Counted from the stretch's first letter, positions 1-14,214 are shown. The stretch is DNA of 64,000 nucleotides from Hygrocybe punicea (GCA_963556145.1 OY744462.1:5394001-5458000); one strand, 5' to 3'. Translations and numbers: made by a program. The notes: a model not told the origin generated them from the letters alone.

Positions 1-127
1 TTCTGTATTCCTGCACAATTCTGTTGCAGTCATTTCTGACCTTTGCAGAGGCAGTAGTGGTTCCTCCGTTATAAGATGAGCTTTGCGTTTGCATCTGTAC
101 CTCAACAGATTCTTCATTATTAGTCAT
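1..127 (-). CDS. 5' end of an unknown gene running off the window
   Basis: A minus-strand ATG at 127 opens a frame that stays open to the window edge (about 42 codons). It begins MTNNEESVEVQMQTQ and is rich in Ser, Thr, Gln and Asn. A possible GT splice donor follows the residues ASAK, so the true first exon may be about 29 codons. A TATATAA-like stretch lies about 155 bp upstream (near 283-289) on the same strand, which suits a promoter. I do not recognise the protein. The call rests only on an open frame, a plausible donor and an upstream TATA-like sequence, so the start is tentative. Confidence 0.3.
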   Translation of the reverse strand, partial: MTNNEESVEVQMQTQSSSYNGGTTTASAKVRNDCNRIVQEYR

Positions 128-650
128 GAAATTTATTGATGGGAGGCACGACAATGTAGAACGTGAAACGGCAGGCAACTGAAAATGGGACATAAGAATG
201 AGAAAGAAAAACGGAGGAAAGACAGCTTACTCGAGGTGAGACTGAGAGGTCCTGAGAACCGGGGTCTACCTCGAGAAGTGTTTATATAATGTGAAAGGGG
301 TAAAGTAAGATAAAAGGGGTTAAGTGAGACAATGTTCGAGGTGCCAAAGAAAAAAGGGGGCACGGGCTCAAGATGAAGAGGGAGTACGCATGGGCTCCGA
401 GTCAAGCAGTGGTTGACTGAGGGGGGTCCCTCCGAAGCTCTTTCGAGCGTGATTAGACTATAGTAAATATTTTATTTAAAAACAAAAAAAACCCTGTTTC
501 GAAATCATCAGTTCCGCGCTGCTCCACTGTGACACCGCTGACAAACCCCTGCCAATTTTTCGCTGCTCGAGGACTGGACAATCTTCAAGTTCTTGAATCA
601 GACTCACTATTCCTCACTCTCATATCACCAGGTAGCATTCCCGTCCTTGG
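128..650. other. Intergenic, no gene recognised
   Basis: It holds the TATA-like sequence near 283-289 and a pyrimidine/purine-rich stretch. A 90-codon open frame at 133-405 (minus) is compositionally simple and matches nothing I know. An A-rich run lies near 476-493. Confidence 0.5.
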
Positions 651-1240
651 TCACCGTCTCCCCATATACTTCAAATCTTTCAGCCTCTCATGAATCCAAG
701 CAGCACTACGCAGTGAATTCGTCATGCTTCTCGCAAAAGCGGAGAAGCGCATTATAATGCTGCTCCGGGCTCGAGCCTCAGAAGTTTCGCTAGATCCTCT
801 GGGCCAAGGTATGGAGGCTGACTCCCATCTTCCGAGAGTGATGAGCTTCCTCGGATAGCACACGCGTAGTATACACAATGATCTATACCGAAGCAATGAC
901 CCAACTCGTGGCTTGTGGTGCGGCAAACGTGGCTGAGCCATAGGCCAATCAAGGCAGCAGCGGATGGGGAAGCATCTAAGGAATGTGCAGATACGGCATG
1001 TCGTGCAGCGACCAAACCGCCATTGTTCGAAGTTGCTGAACTATACCATCCCAATGTCCGTATCGCCTCACTCGCTGTCCTCGCTCTCATAGAGGTCCAG
1101 ATCAACCCATCCAAATTGAGCTGGCGCACGAATACGTTATCAGCGAATGCCGACTGTAGAGGTGTTCAGTCATCAGGAAAACACGGTTCGTCTTTATTAT
1201 TATTAATAAATTTGGCCCGATACCGGTATCAGTGGACAGT
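651..1240 (-). pseudogene. Decayed archaemetzincin-type zinc metallopeptidase
   Basis: The minus strand keeps the archaemetzincin signature: HELGHCFGIDHC, then VYYAC, then a Gly-Ser segment and QPPYL at about 830-915. These correspond to the HExxHxxGxxH zinc site and the following Cys-rich motif of the family (AMZ1/AMZ2 and archaeal AmzA). The frame then stops, and the family C-terminus resumes in other frames: HYNALLRFCEKHDEFTA near 720-770 in one, and AAWIHERLKDL near 675-710 in another. The usual CP of the second Cys motif reads GPED, so that Cys is lost. The upstream segment (NVFVRQLNLDGLIW) only dimly matches the family and is scrambled before the active site. At least two frame breaks plus a lost Cys make a relic the best reading; assembly indels are the alternative. 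The sequence shows breaks, not expression. Confidence 0.7.
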
Positions 1241-1249
1241 AGAATAAAA

Positions 1250-2035
1250 AATTAATAATATTTTTGAATGGAAAGAAATAATCATATCAACACAAACAAC
1301 ATAAGTTATATTCAATGTGTCTAGGTGTTTATTTGTCAGGGATTTACTAGAGACTGTTTACAATAGCAAGCATTTACAGAAAGCTGGGAGAGTGGAATCA
1401 AAAAAAATCTGCCCTGCAGGGCATGTTATAGTGTTTCCAAATAAATACCCCATGCTATAACTAAAGAAAATTGGAGAAAATACCTTCTAAAGCCATCTTA
1501 TTCTCAGAATTTTTCCAGAATATTCTCAAATGTATCTAAAGAGAAATTAAATAATCTAGTGAGAAAGTGGACAAAAAGAAGTTATATTTTTGTGATACAC
1601 TATGCAAATTTCCTGTGTCTTCCCATTCTATTCAAACTTAACCTGTTAGCTCTCCCAATGCAATAATGGTATGTTCTTCCCTGTGGCCTTATGCCTGCAC
1701 AAACAGTCTTCATGTTTAATGATTGGACAAAATATTGTATTATTTAAAATCCCTTGCATTTATGAGAATTTTGAAAAGTACAAATGCATTTAATCAACAC
1801 TGTCATTGCGCCCTTCAAGCACCATATTTTTGGGATCACTTCTGAGAGAGCTACAGATTATTTTTCATGAGAATCTGTTGCTTTGGCTCGGAAAGGGAGC
1901 TTATGTAAGCTATTTTTTTCAAACTCAGTATCAGAATCGCTATCGTCCACTGCTATTAGTAACGAGCCATAAATTTAACAACTGTAAATAAGACAAATTA
2001 ACCGTTAAATTTTTATCATTGAATATTCCGAACAA
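1250..2035. other. AT-rich gene-free stretch
   Basis: Base composition shifts to clearly AT-rich between the archaemetzincin relic and PRP28. No long frame, terminal repeat or RNA gene is visible. A 61-codon frame at 1806-1991 is not convincing. It could be remnant repeat DNA; I see no element ends. Confidence 0.5.
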
Positions 2036-2043
2036 TTGCCACC

Positions 2044-4920
<2,877 letters not shown>

Positions 4921-5754
4921 ATGTTTTTGATTTCACAAATGGGAAATAGGAGAGATGATAGACGAGTATTGGCTTGAATCCGTTTACCCGTCGGCGGCAA
5001 GCCGGGTAATGGTTACGAGTGCCGTATAAGTCCATGAAGAGCCAAGAATGGGCGCGGTGACAGGGGGATGATGGCACAGCCCTTGGCTGATAAAGTTGTG
5101 TCATGCGATCGGAGTAGGTGGATCGCAGTAAGGCTTGAGCAAATGGTGAAGTGGATCCAAATAAACGTGGACGAGCTAGCTGTATTGGTTGTGCCTCCCT
5201 TGCCATTATTAGCTCCCGACAGTACTAGTAGTACCAGTGTTGCAAGGCATGATTAATGCATGATTTTCTTCGGGAAGAAAATTCGATAGAAGAAAGTCGG
5301 ATCAAAAAAGCCTTGGAACTGTTCGTTACAAAGCTACCAAGTATAAGTTACAGACCTAGGCCTAATACCGTCAGCGTACGTATGCAGGGACTTGTGAATG
5401 TAGCTCAGACTCTGTAGTCAACAACGCTGACGACAGTGGTGTCGGCACTTTTCGGAGCTCAGACGACCTCCGACATCGCAGGGTATCATTTTATAATCTC
5501 CGAACAAGGTGTCTTCGGCATCGCTTTGGCTCGGTGCGCTCGAGGTTCTTTTCCTTGTGCGCTTGGCGATGCTCTTGGCAGAGGGTTGTTAGAAGTAACC
5601 CACATGATGTGGCATGTATGGCATTTACGATTCCCCAACGAGTCTGAGCGACGGAATAAATCGGAGAATGAAATTTATCGGGCCGAGATCAGATCGGATT
5701 GGTTAACAATGTCCATTTCACCCGCAAGTACATTCTCTCCCTACAACTCCCTCG
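4921..5754. other. Intergenic: PRP28 3' flank and kinase promoter
   Basis: Nothing codes convincingly here. Open frames of 164 codons (minus, 4712-5206) and 110 codons (plus, 5436-5768) lack family similarity and mostly shadow neighbouring exons or flanks. Confidence 0.5.
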
Positions 5755-8468
5755 ATGCTTTCCGCTAATCAAATGCTGCCCCTCACCCCCCTCCTCAACG
5801 TCGACGACAACGTCCCCGTCAACGGCAACGACGTCCTCATCGCCCTCCCAATCATCCCCCGCTCTGATTTCCCATCATCAACCCCTCAACCGCACCAGCA
5901 GGTCTGTTAACTCTCATCCTCGTCGAACCACGCTGATTTCCTTCACCCATCGCAGCTGCCCGTCCTCACCGTCACCTTTCCCAGAGAGCACAGTCCGCCT
6001 CCTGAGCAGACTCCACTTTCTCCCCAACCACCTTCATCTGGCTCTTCTTACAAATCGGAAAGCACTGCCCAAAATCACGAACGCCTGTCGTCTCGTTTCA
6101 GATTCGGCGGTCGAAAAACCAGCTTTACCCCTACAGCTGTTCCTGCTCTCCAATTTTCTGCACCGCTCACCGCCCCAGCAACCCCTTCCGCAATACCAAT
6201 TCACGACTCCTTGACCACTCACTCCATATCGAAACATGGTCCCCTCCATGAACTGAAGCGTTTCCTCAACCACCACATCATCCACCACCACATCCCACAC
6301 CCTACCCATTCCCATTCGGCGTCCCCCACGGACACACCCCTCGAACCCCATCAACCGCCTTCAGAGCAACTACGTGGTCCTTACTTTGACACAATCACAG
6401 TCGAAACCGTGCCGGTCACCCCGAAGTTCTCAACACCCAAGCCAACTGCGGCCCCTTCCAGTTCTGATCTGTCGTCCGGCTCGGACACAGCACTCCCCGA
6501 CCATAAACCGGTTCACCGAGACTCGAGGTTAGGCGCATTCATGCGCAAGGACAAGGAGAGAGGCAACCCCAAGAAAGCCTCAGCCGCCAAACCGCACAAC
6601 GCATCACCCCCCCATTCCCTCCACAGCTCAAAACACAGTTCCCCGTCTCACTCTGATACAGCCGACTCTGCCCATTCGACGACCAATCCTCGCCACAGCA
6701 ATTCACGCAGTTCTGGTCATCATACCCCTCAGAACGGCCACGCAATCCACTCTCTCGAAGAGGCAACACAGGCCCACTTGGCGAAAAAGTATGGCAAGTG
6801 GGGACGAGTCCTGGGCTCAGGAGCAGGTGGTACTGTCCGTCTAATCAAGGCAAGCACAAAAAAAGGTGGTAACATATTCGCCGTCAAGGAATTCAGACCA
6901 AAGCGTCCGGGAGAGAGCGAGAAGGAATACCAGAAGAAAGTCACAGCGGAGTTTTGCGTTGGTTCCACGTTGAAGCACTGCAACATCATTGAGACGGTAG
7001 ATATCGTCTCAGACCATGGTCATTATTACGAGGTGAGTCTATGGGCTATACAATCCTGGGCGGCAGTGTGACCCCATCACCTGTGCAGGTCATGGAGTAC
7101 GCTCCTTTTGACCTCTTCAGTGTGGTCATGTCAAGCAAGATGTGCCGCTCCGAGATTTACTGCGTGTTCCGCCAAATATGCGATGGCGTTGAGTACCTCC
7201 ACGAAATGGGCCTTGCACACCGCGACCTCAAGTTGGACAACTGCGTCATGACCACAGACAACGTTGTTAAGCTCATCGATTTTGGCACTGCCACTGTTTT
7301 TCACTATCCTGGTAAGGCCCAAATCTCTGCCTCGGGCATCGTCGGCTCCGATCCGTACCTCGCACCCGAAGTCCTGACCAAGGACTCTTACGACCCCCGC
7401 AAGACGGACGTGTGGAGCGTGGCCATCATATTCATGTGCATGGTGCTCAGGCGATTCCCGTGGAAGATCCCTGATGCGAAGACGGACCCTAGCTTCAAGG
7501 CGTTCGTGCATGCTCACCCTGACCTCTCGCAGAAGCCCCCACCCAAAGCCCACAAGGAAAAAGAGCCGAAGGCGGTGGTCTCCGATACCGATGTCTCTAG
7601 CACATTGTCCGAGACGACATCTATCTTCACCTCCTCACCCGATCACTCCACTCTCAACGACTCGCCATTGAGTATATCTCGTAGCTCGAACGACTCGGCG
7701 GCCCCAGCGGAGTTAGAGTCGGCCCTGAGCCCGGAAGACCGGTGCCGGAAGAAACTGGCTGAGGATTTCCAACGAACCTCTCACAGCACTGCGACGCTGC
7801 CCACCCTGATACACGGAGGGGGCGACGACGGTGTAGATGCCCATCCGTCCCGGGACCCGTCAGTCCTCACGTTCGCACGGCCCGGTAACTCGACCGAATC
7901 GCTGCCCATCAATTCGTGCGCACCTGATAGCATGCAGACACCGAAGCCGCAGACAGATACGCAGGACATGACACCGAGATTGCAGAACGTGTCGACTCCG
8001 AAGGTTGAGGAATCGGCGGCTGGTGCCACGAGGGAGAGCAACAGTGGCACAGCCGCCGTATACAAGACGCATGCCAGCCCGGAGCAGGGGAAGCGGGAGC
8101 GCAGCGACAGTGCAGTGACGTTCAGCGGTGGAGGTGCCGAGTCTATCTTCCGGCTACTTCCCAGGGAAACGCGGCCGGCACTACGCCGGATGCTCTTTGT
8201 CGAACCCGCCGCACGGTGCACGCTGACTGATCTGCTCAAAGGTAGGGGCAAAACGAGCGGGCTACTGTGTGGGTGCCGCACGGTCGGTGGGGTGGATACA
8301 CCTGCAGGTGCTCACTGCGAGGATCATGACTGCGAACCCGGGGAGGAAGACGACGGGGATGAGTGGTTGAAGAGTATTGTGCCGTGTTCTAGGACTGGAG
8401 TGACAGCTCAACATCAACATATCAAGGTGACGGTTGACGAGAAGCAAAGTAAGCGGAAGTTTTTCTAG
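5755..8468 (+). CDS. Serine/threonine protein kinase, HAL4/HAL5 (SAT4/NPR1) type
   Basis: Three exons (5755-5901, 5956-7032, 7089-8468) all join in phase and give 867 aa. Residues 1 to about 340 are a disordered Ser/Pro/His-rich region. The kinase domain follows: the glycine loop [12 protein letters not shown], the Lys in FAVKEF, the catalytic loop [10 protein letters not shown], the DFG motif in LIDFGTA, and LAPEVL. Between the late kinase subdomains sits a low-complexity insert of roughly 190 aa. The last subdomain resumes at [20 protein letters not shown]. This layout is typical of fungal kinases of the HAL4/HAL5 group, which in yeast stabilise plasma-membrane nutrient and potassium transporters. 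That role is family knowledge; the specific target here is unknown. An upstream ATG at 5708 is out of the kinase frame. Confidence 0.9.
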
Positions 8469-8772
8469 ATTGCGCTGCTACCGCTTCTCGATCTTCCCAT
8501 GTCACCTCCCCCCCTCGTATATTTTAATTTCTTCGTAGATCGTAAGATACTCACCATTGAGCGTATTTTGCCTTACCGTCCCCTCCTTTTTATTATTATA
8601 TTCACCTCATGCTGTCCTTTTATCTCATGCACGTTTCCCAATGTTGGTGCGGACATATTACTTGGCGCAAGAATCATGGTTGTTCGTGTTCAATTCGCCA
8701 TCTCTGAAAATCAACGTGCCACATCCCCCAAAGAAAATTTACATATACAATTGCAAGGGATACAGGTCGGTG
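8469..8772. other. Short convergent 3' flank
   Basis: The stop codons of the kinase (plus) and YOS9 (minus) face each other here. It is T-rich and no gene was seen. Confidence 0.5.
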
Positions 8773-10426
8773 TTATAGCTCGTCTCGAACTTTAGGATCG
8801 ACGGGTTCGTCCTGCTTATCCTTATTTTTGCGAGCGTCCTGGTCACCGTCATTGGAGCTGACCTTTTCGCCCTTGACTTCGAAACCCGCCGCTCGGAGAG
8901 CGTCGACAAGAGCTTCATGACCACCAGCGCCTTCCTGGTCGCCATCCCAGGGTAAATCAATCAACACGACACCATCCTCACCGGAGTATTCGGTAACGAC
9001 CTGTGGATAGTCTCCATCCGGGAGATTCAGCCCTTTGTTGCCAATGATGGCTTTCAGCGCCAGTTGAATCATGACGTTGAGCGCGTCTTCCGTCTGGTCA
9101 CTAGGGTCCGTCTTGTCGTCCTTGTGCGCCAAAGAAGCGCCCAAAGGTATAGGTTGGCGGCGTGGGATCTGATATGGCCGATCGGCTTCTGGTGGGACTG
9201 CTGGATCTGCATGGGCGTTGGTGGACGAATCTACGATTTCGCGGCACCGGATGATCGCCTCCTCGCGTGAGTCAAGGGGAGATTTGAATCCCGGTTCGCC
9301 GCATAAGCGTGGGGTGTGGATCACGAGGACATATGAGCACGTCTTGGCTTCCTTGACGAAGAGGATCGAATCGGTCGTCGTCATCGAGCAGTGAAACTGG
9401 ATCGGGGGAAGATCGATGTTATCGGTTCGCATCGCTGGGGGCGCTGGGAAAAACGTACCTGAACTTCAACTTCTCTGTTCCTGCCTGTCTTGTCGCAGAC
9501 GGTGCCGTCACCCCATCTTTGAACGAGATACCGAGAGCCAGCCTCGCGAGCGAGCTCGAGGTTCGTCGCGAGTGCCGATTGCTCGGCGACCGAGAGGTCT
9601 GCATCTCGGCCTGGATTTGGGGGAGCACGCCCAAGAGTGTAAGCCTCCCACTAAACGAAAGGAGGGATCGTCAGTATCAGTGGGGCGTGTGATCAACTTA
9701 TTAGTTCACATCAGGGTCTTCCTCAGGCTTAAATCCGCCTGCAGGGAAAGGAAAATCAATCACGGCCCGGAATATAGAGATCGGCGGGAAATACCGGGTG
9801 GATGAGGGTGTGAATGAGGGAGCTCCTTGAATTGGCGGATTTCTTCGTTGTGACAGTACGAGTACGTGAACCAGCCTTGCCGATGCTGTAGGTTAGTCCT
9901 AATTAGCGCAAAAGCACCCATGAGAGAACAAAGAGGAGAAAAACGGACATAGAGACAAGTTCCGGACAGCGGCTGGAGTAGAGACCAACTTCGGACAGGT
10001 GTGATCTCGGAGTCAGAGACATCATCCATTGGTGGCTGAGGGCTGGCTGGTTGAGGAATGAGACACAGATAGGAATGTTGTGGACCTATTTTCATGTGCT
10101 GCAGGGAGTGACGTGGGGGATCTGGCTGCGAGGCATGAGTTGTCGCGAATCAAGCAAAATGGGGCCAGAAGAACACAGACGAGGGCTTGGGTATCGGCGC
10201 TGCCAATTTTCATGGTCATCCAATCCTCTCCTCCCTTCCACGGCTGGTCGAGAAACTCAGGCTCGCCACCGCGCAAGCCGTCCTGAAGCCATCGCTGTGC
10301 GGTGTCGTTGCGGACGGGGAGAGCGTTGAGGAAGTTTACCCTGTACTTTGGAAAGGCGTAGGTGTCGAGGGGGAGATGGAGGAGACGGGGAGTGACGAGC
10401 GGGATGAGGAGGAAGATGGCGAGCAT
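8773..10426 (-). CDS. YOS9: ER lectin YOS9 / OS-9 (ER-associated degradation)
   Basis: YOS9 reads trimmed mannose glycans on misfolded glycoproteins and delivers them to the Hrd1 ligase in the ER lumen. I place exons at 10426-10181, 10098-9949, 9885-9795, 9738-9710, 9644-9459 and 9396-8773. All phases agree and give about 441 aa. The N-terminus MLAIFLLIPLVTPRLLHL is a signal peptide, followed by DTYAFPKYRVNFLNALPV as in OS-9 proteins. The MRH lectin domain is assembled across exons: CLYHRQGWFTYSYCHNEEI, the Trp-bearing VQRWGDGTVCD, and later CSYVLVIHTPRLCGEPGF with paired cysteines. The C-terminus is RDEL, an HDEL/KDEL-like retrieval signal. The 29-nt exon at 9710-9738 is unusually small and easy to miss. 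A run of A immediately precedes the start on the coding-strand complement. Confidence 0.93.
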
Positions 10427-10950
10427 TGTAAAAAAAAAAAGTTCAGTCACGGGAAATGCCACCGACAGCCGAAGCCGACTCCGACTCCGCGGCGCGCGCA
10501 TCTCCGAGTTCGAATGTTCTGTGAGCGAACGGAGACGGCAAAACAGAAGAATTTTTGTTCCTCAGGAAAATAATTGGCAGGCGATCGGCGGCTGTACCTC
10601 AAATTGCCGCGTAATTATCCGAGCGAAATAAATATATAATAATTATAATAATTATATAATTATACATTATACATTATCCAGGGTGTGTGCTCCAAGAAAC
10701 TGGGATTTACGTACCCCGGAATATATCAGGGGCCAAGGCTGATGTTATTTAATAATAATAATACCCAGTTTGGGTCGCAAATGCACGCGAGAGAACAATA
10801 CGTACCCATTTGCGAAATTGTGCCTATATTCGGTAGTGGTTTATTCATTAAAAACGAAGTACACACAACCTTTTCCCCTCTATCTCTCTCTTCCTCGAAC
10901 CAACGCGTTCCTCTATCCCCTCCCGCACGTCCTGTGCCCCTTTGCTCCAA
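10427..10950. other. Divergent promoter region of YOS9 and the AT-hook gene
   Basis: It contains an (A)n run next to the YOS9 start and a very AT-rich simple-sequence patch at about 10627-10677. No gene was seen. Confidence 0.5.
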
Positions 10951-11589
10951 ATGTCGTCGTCCCCTCAGGATGATGCAGCCGACAACAGAATCGACGACGA
11001 ACTCGAAGACAATCAACAAGGTGCTCAAGCGGCGCGTATGTACTGCGTTCTTATCTCCCTTTCTCCCTTTCTCTAGATGAGACGCGATCTTGAATTATCC
11101 TCTAATTTACCTGATTTTATTCTTGCTCCCAACAGATCCAGCCGAAACTGATGGTCCCCCCGCAAAGCGGGGGCGTGGTAGACCCAAAGGTAGCAAGAAT
11201 AAGAAATCGGGCGCGCAGTCCTCGTTATCGGCTGGCGTTGCGGGTGCAGGATCATCTGCAGAGGGGACAATAAAGAAGAAGCGAGGCAGACCGCCGAAGG
11301 TACTCTTAAATTCACATCTCCCCTTCCCCCTCCCCCCATTCCCCTCGCGCCCCCCCGTCGCGGCCGCCGCGTCCCCCCTTCCCCGATAACGCCTTTCTTA
11401 TCACTTGCGCTGAAACAGGAGAAGAAAGCAGAGGACTCGGCAACAGATGCAGAACCTGCCCCCAAACGAAAGCGAGGACGTCCTCCCAAAAATCTTAAAC
11501 CTGAGTCCGGTGGGGATGGCGAGGCGAATGGGGATGGCGCAGAGGCAAGCACCAAGAAGAAGCGTGGAAGACCACCGAAGAACGTCTAA
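10951..11589 (+). CDS. Small AT-hook (HMGA-like) DNA-binding protein with four hooks
   Basis: Three exons (10951-11035, 11136-11299, 11419-11589) splice in phase to 139 aa. After an acidic N-terminus (QDDAADNRIDDELEDNQQ) come four AT-hooks: KRGRGRPKGSKNKK near residue 40, then KKKRGRPPK, KRKRGRPPK and a C-terminal KKKRGRPPKNV. Each carries the RGRP core that lies in the minor groove of AT-rich DNA. No other domain is present, so the protein resembles HMGA-type architectural chromatin proteins. Nuclear location is inferred. The two internal introns each sit next to a hook-coding segment. Its targets cannot be told from sequence. Confidence 0.88.
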
Positions 11590-12108
11590 CTTTTTGCGGG
11601 TTTTTTTTTGACCGCTTAGCTTCCCCCCTTCCTTCCCTTCTCTGTTTTTCAGTCACTCATGAAGCAATGACCATTACCCTGTATCCCTCTGAGCGTATGA
11701 TTTCTCCCCTCAGTATTCCTCCTGTTTGATCCCATTCTCGCACCCTCGCCCATGTTTCTTACTTGAACTATCTATCATACCATTGCAATTTTTGGTCTGC
11801 TTGTCGTGCATCGTGCTCCATTAATTTTATGTCCAAGTGAACGTGTCACGTTCTCACACCTGAAGTCCTGAAATTCTTCTACAAGCTCCATGATTGGAGG
11901 ATTTTACGGTGGTACTGCTGTTCGATAATAATAATAAATACTGATGATCGAATTCATTCACTTGTCGAGGAAGAATCCGATGTAATCTCCGGAAATAACC
12001 ATAGCATGAGACGAAATAAAAAGTCTAGACTTTCGCTCTACTTTTTCTCTTGATCTCCCGAAGGAAAGAGCTTCGCATGCTATTATTCCGGAAAACAAGG
12101 TTTGATCT
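11590..12108. other. Convergent 3' flank
   Basis: It lies between the stops of the AT-hook gene and kynurenine monooxygenase. Pyrimidine-rich at the start, with a TAATAATAATAAA stretch near 11925-11938. No gene was seen. Confidence 0.5.
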
Positions 12109-14073
12109 TCACCCTCGCCTTTCCGTGCGATGTGAATAAATCATCCACCATACCCCAAGAACAGCCGCGGTAAGTACACCCGTCGCCGCCGTCCCTAAAA
12201 TTTGTGTCTGCCGTGCTGCCACTTTTTTGGCCGTGGTGTAGCTGATGTCAGGACGGAACGTGACCATGGTGTACAAAGGAAGCCAGCCGCTGGGTTCGCC
12301 AGGGGGAAACGTCACACGGGACAACACAGGGACAAGAGAAGCCAGAGAAACGTTTGCCCTTGAGCTAAGTGAAAATAGAAAGTTGTCAAGCGCCTTCCTG
12401 AATAAATAACCCGGTGTCGTTACTGAATGGCGCATCTCAACGCTGAGATCATGTCCACATGTCAAAACAGATGGCAGTCTGATTAGGGACGGGTGGGCAG
12501 ATTGAAGCTTACAAGTTGTCCATGGCCAGATCACAGATGGCCAACAAGTCTTGGTGTCGACCGTCAGTGTAGCGCTGCAGGGCGCGAGCTAATCGTCGGT
12601 CGACAAAATATTCGGATCTTGTCTCCGAAGAATCCGTGGTAGGCTCAACGCCCTCTTCACGGAACAGTGTTTGGAGGACTCTGACGTCTTCGAGACCACA
12701 GTTCAACCCTTGACCGTAGAAAGGAACCATAGAGTGAGCGGCATCACCCAGAATAATAGCACGGTCCTCGTAGTGATAGGGTTTCATCTATTCTGGACAG
12801 AAGCGTGGAGAGGACGTCACAATGGACCCTACAACATCACAAAGCAAAACGTACTTTGGTGGAAATAAGTGGGCTACGAGGGTTCCGCTTAAAGTCCTTG
12901 AGCAGGGTCTCCTCGCCGATTATAGACAGGGCGTCAGAGAAATAAGATTTGAACCATGTCAAGGTCATTTCCGGAGTGTCCACGCGGTCGAACTCGGCCT
13001 TTGGCGCGAACAAAGTGGAAGTGAATGTTTTATCCTGAAGTTTAACGTTAAATGGATTAAATTCACCAGCAAAAGGAGAAACAGGTGACGAGGGACGAGT
13101 GCAGCTACCTTGTTTGGGAAAGCTACGAGCATGAAAGAGTTGCGAGGCCATATGTGGAGATAACTCGGATCAAGGACGAAACTGGGGTTGCCATCTTGAT
13201 CTTGGCCTGCCGGCATTTTGAGTTCAATGTACTCGTGGGGAATGTATGCTTGCTGGTAATCCATTCTGGTGTTTGGTGATGTTGGAAGGAGAACTGAAAT
13301 TAAACGCAGCTGCGGCCAAAAATAAAATAAAAAAGGTACAAACCGAACAACTCTCATCAGCTGGCTCCTGACCACTGAGTAGCTGCCATCAGCACCGATG
13401 CAAAAGTCGAAATCGACGTGAATGTCCTTGCTGCCCTTCAAATCGCGAACGGCCATCGACCTTGCGTGAAAATCGACGGATTGGACTTTGTGACCGAAGA
13501 AGAAACGGATATTTGGGAAGTTAGAAACCTCCTCCACCAGCGTTTCGTTTAGAACTGCGCGATCCATAGAATTGATGCACTGGGAAAGGGCGCGTATGTA
13601 AGATGGAACCAATTATCCCTGAATTACATATCTGGGAAGAAATGGGTACTATGTAAACAATGCGGTGAGAACTCGCCTGTCCGTCTATGTCATATATTTG
13701 CCTGTCCAATTTTCCCTGGAGGTTGTGAATCATTCTGCCCCGCAAGGGAATGGCGGTGTGCAATATGCGGGCCGCTGAAGCCGCGTCAATGCACTTGAGA
13801 GCGGCTAGCGCGCGGGAAGATACGGCCAAGTTTATGGATCGCTGGTCAGCAGCAGCATTCGATGATGGTAGCCGAATATCTCCAAGACCACCGTCAGATA
13901 ACGCAACGACGACGCCAAGTTTAAAAAAACATACCGGGCCGGCTTTCGTACATCTCGACGTCCCAGCCACTCTTTGCAAAGGCGATGGCAGAAAGGCAGC
14001 CCACGGGTCCAGCACCGACGACAACTGTTTTCCTTCTACGCCCCAGCATGTTGCAGTTGTAGGAGGAGGACAT
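12109..14073 (-). CDS. BNA4: Kynurenine 3-monooxygenase (FAD-dependent)
   Basis: This enzyme hydroxylates L-kynurenine to 3-hydroxykynurenine with NADPH and O2 at the outer mitochondrial membrane. Read from 14073, the first exon carries the FAD Rossmann motif [20 protein letters not shown]. Later exons give [16 protein letters not shown], the second FAD segment [52 protein letters not shown], and the [18 protein letters not shown] signature. C-terminally [14 protein letters not shown] and [13 protein letters not shown] match fungal KMOs. The tail ends in a hydrophobic segment ([20 protein letters not shown]), a likely membrane anchor. One intron (13676-13580) uses a GC donor (GCGAGT), required by the reading frame. 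It is divergent from kynureninase, 141 bp away. Confidence 0.94.
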
Positions 14074-14214
14074 GACCGAAATCGGCGACCGAGGTCAGTA
14101 AGCAGATTGATCACCCATCGCAATCGGATCTAATCTTGATTTTGCCTGTTGGCACGTTTTTGTTGGCCGTGAGCCGCAGTGGTAGCCGCAACCCAACCTC
14201 ACTAGCCCTCATCT
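14074..14214. promoter_or_regulatory. Shared divergent promoter of BNA4 and BNA5
   Basis: Only 141 bp separate the two start codons of consecutive kynurenine-pathway enzymes, so their core promoters must lie here or overlap the 5' exons. I could not assign specific factor sites. Confidence 0.6.
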
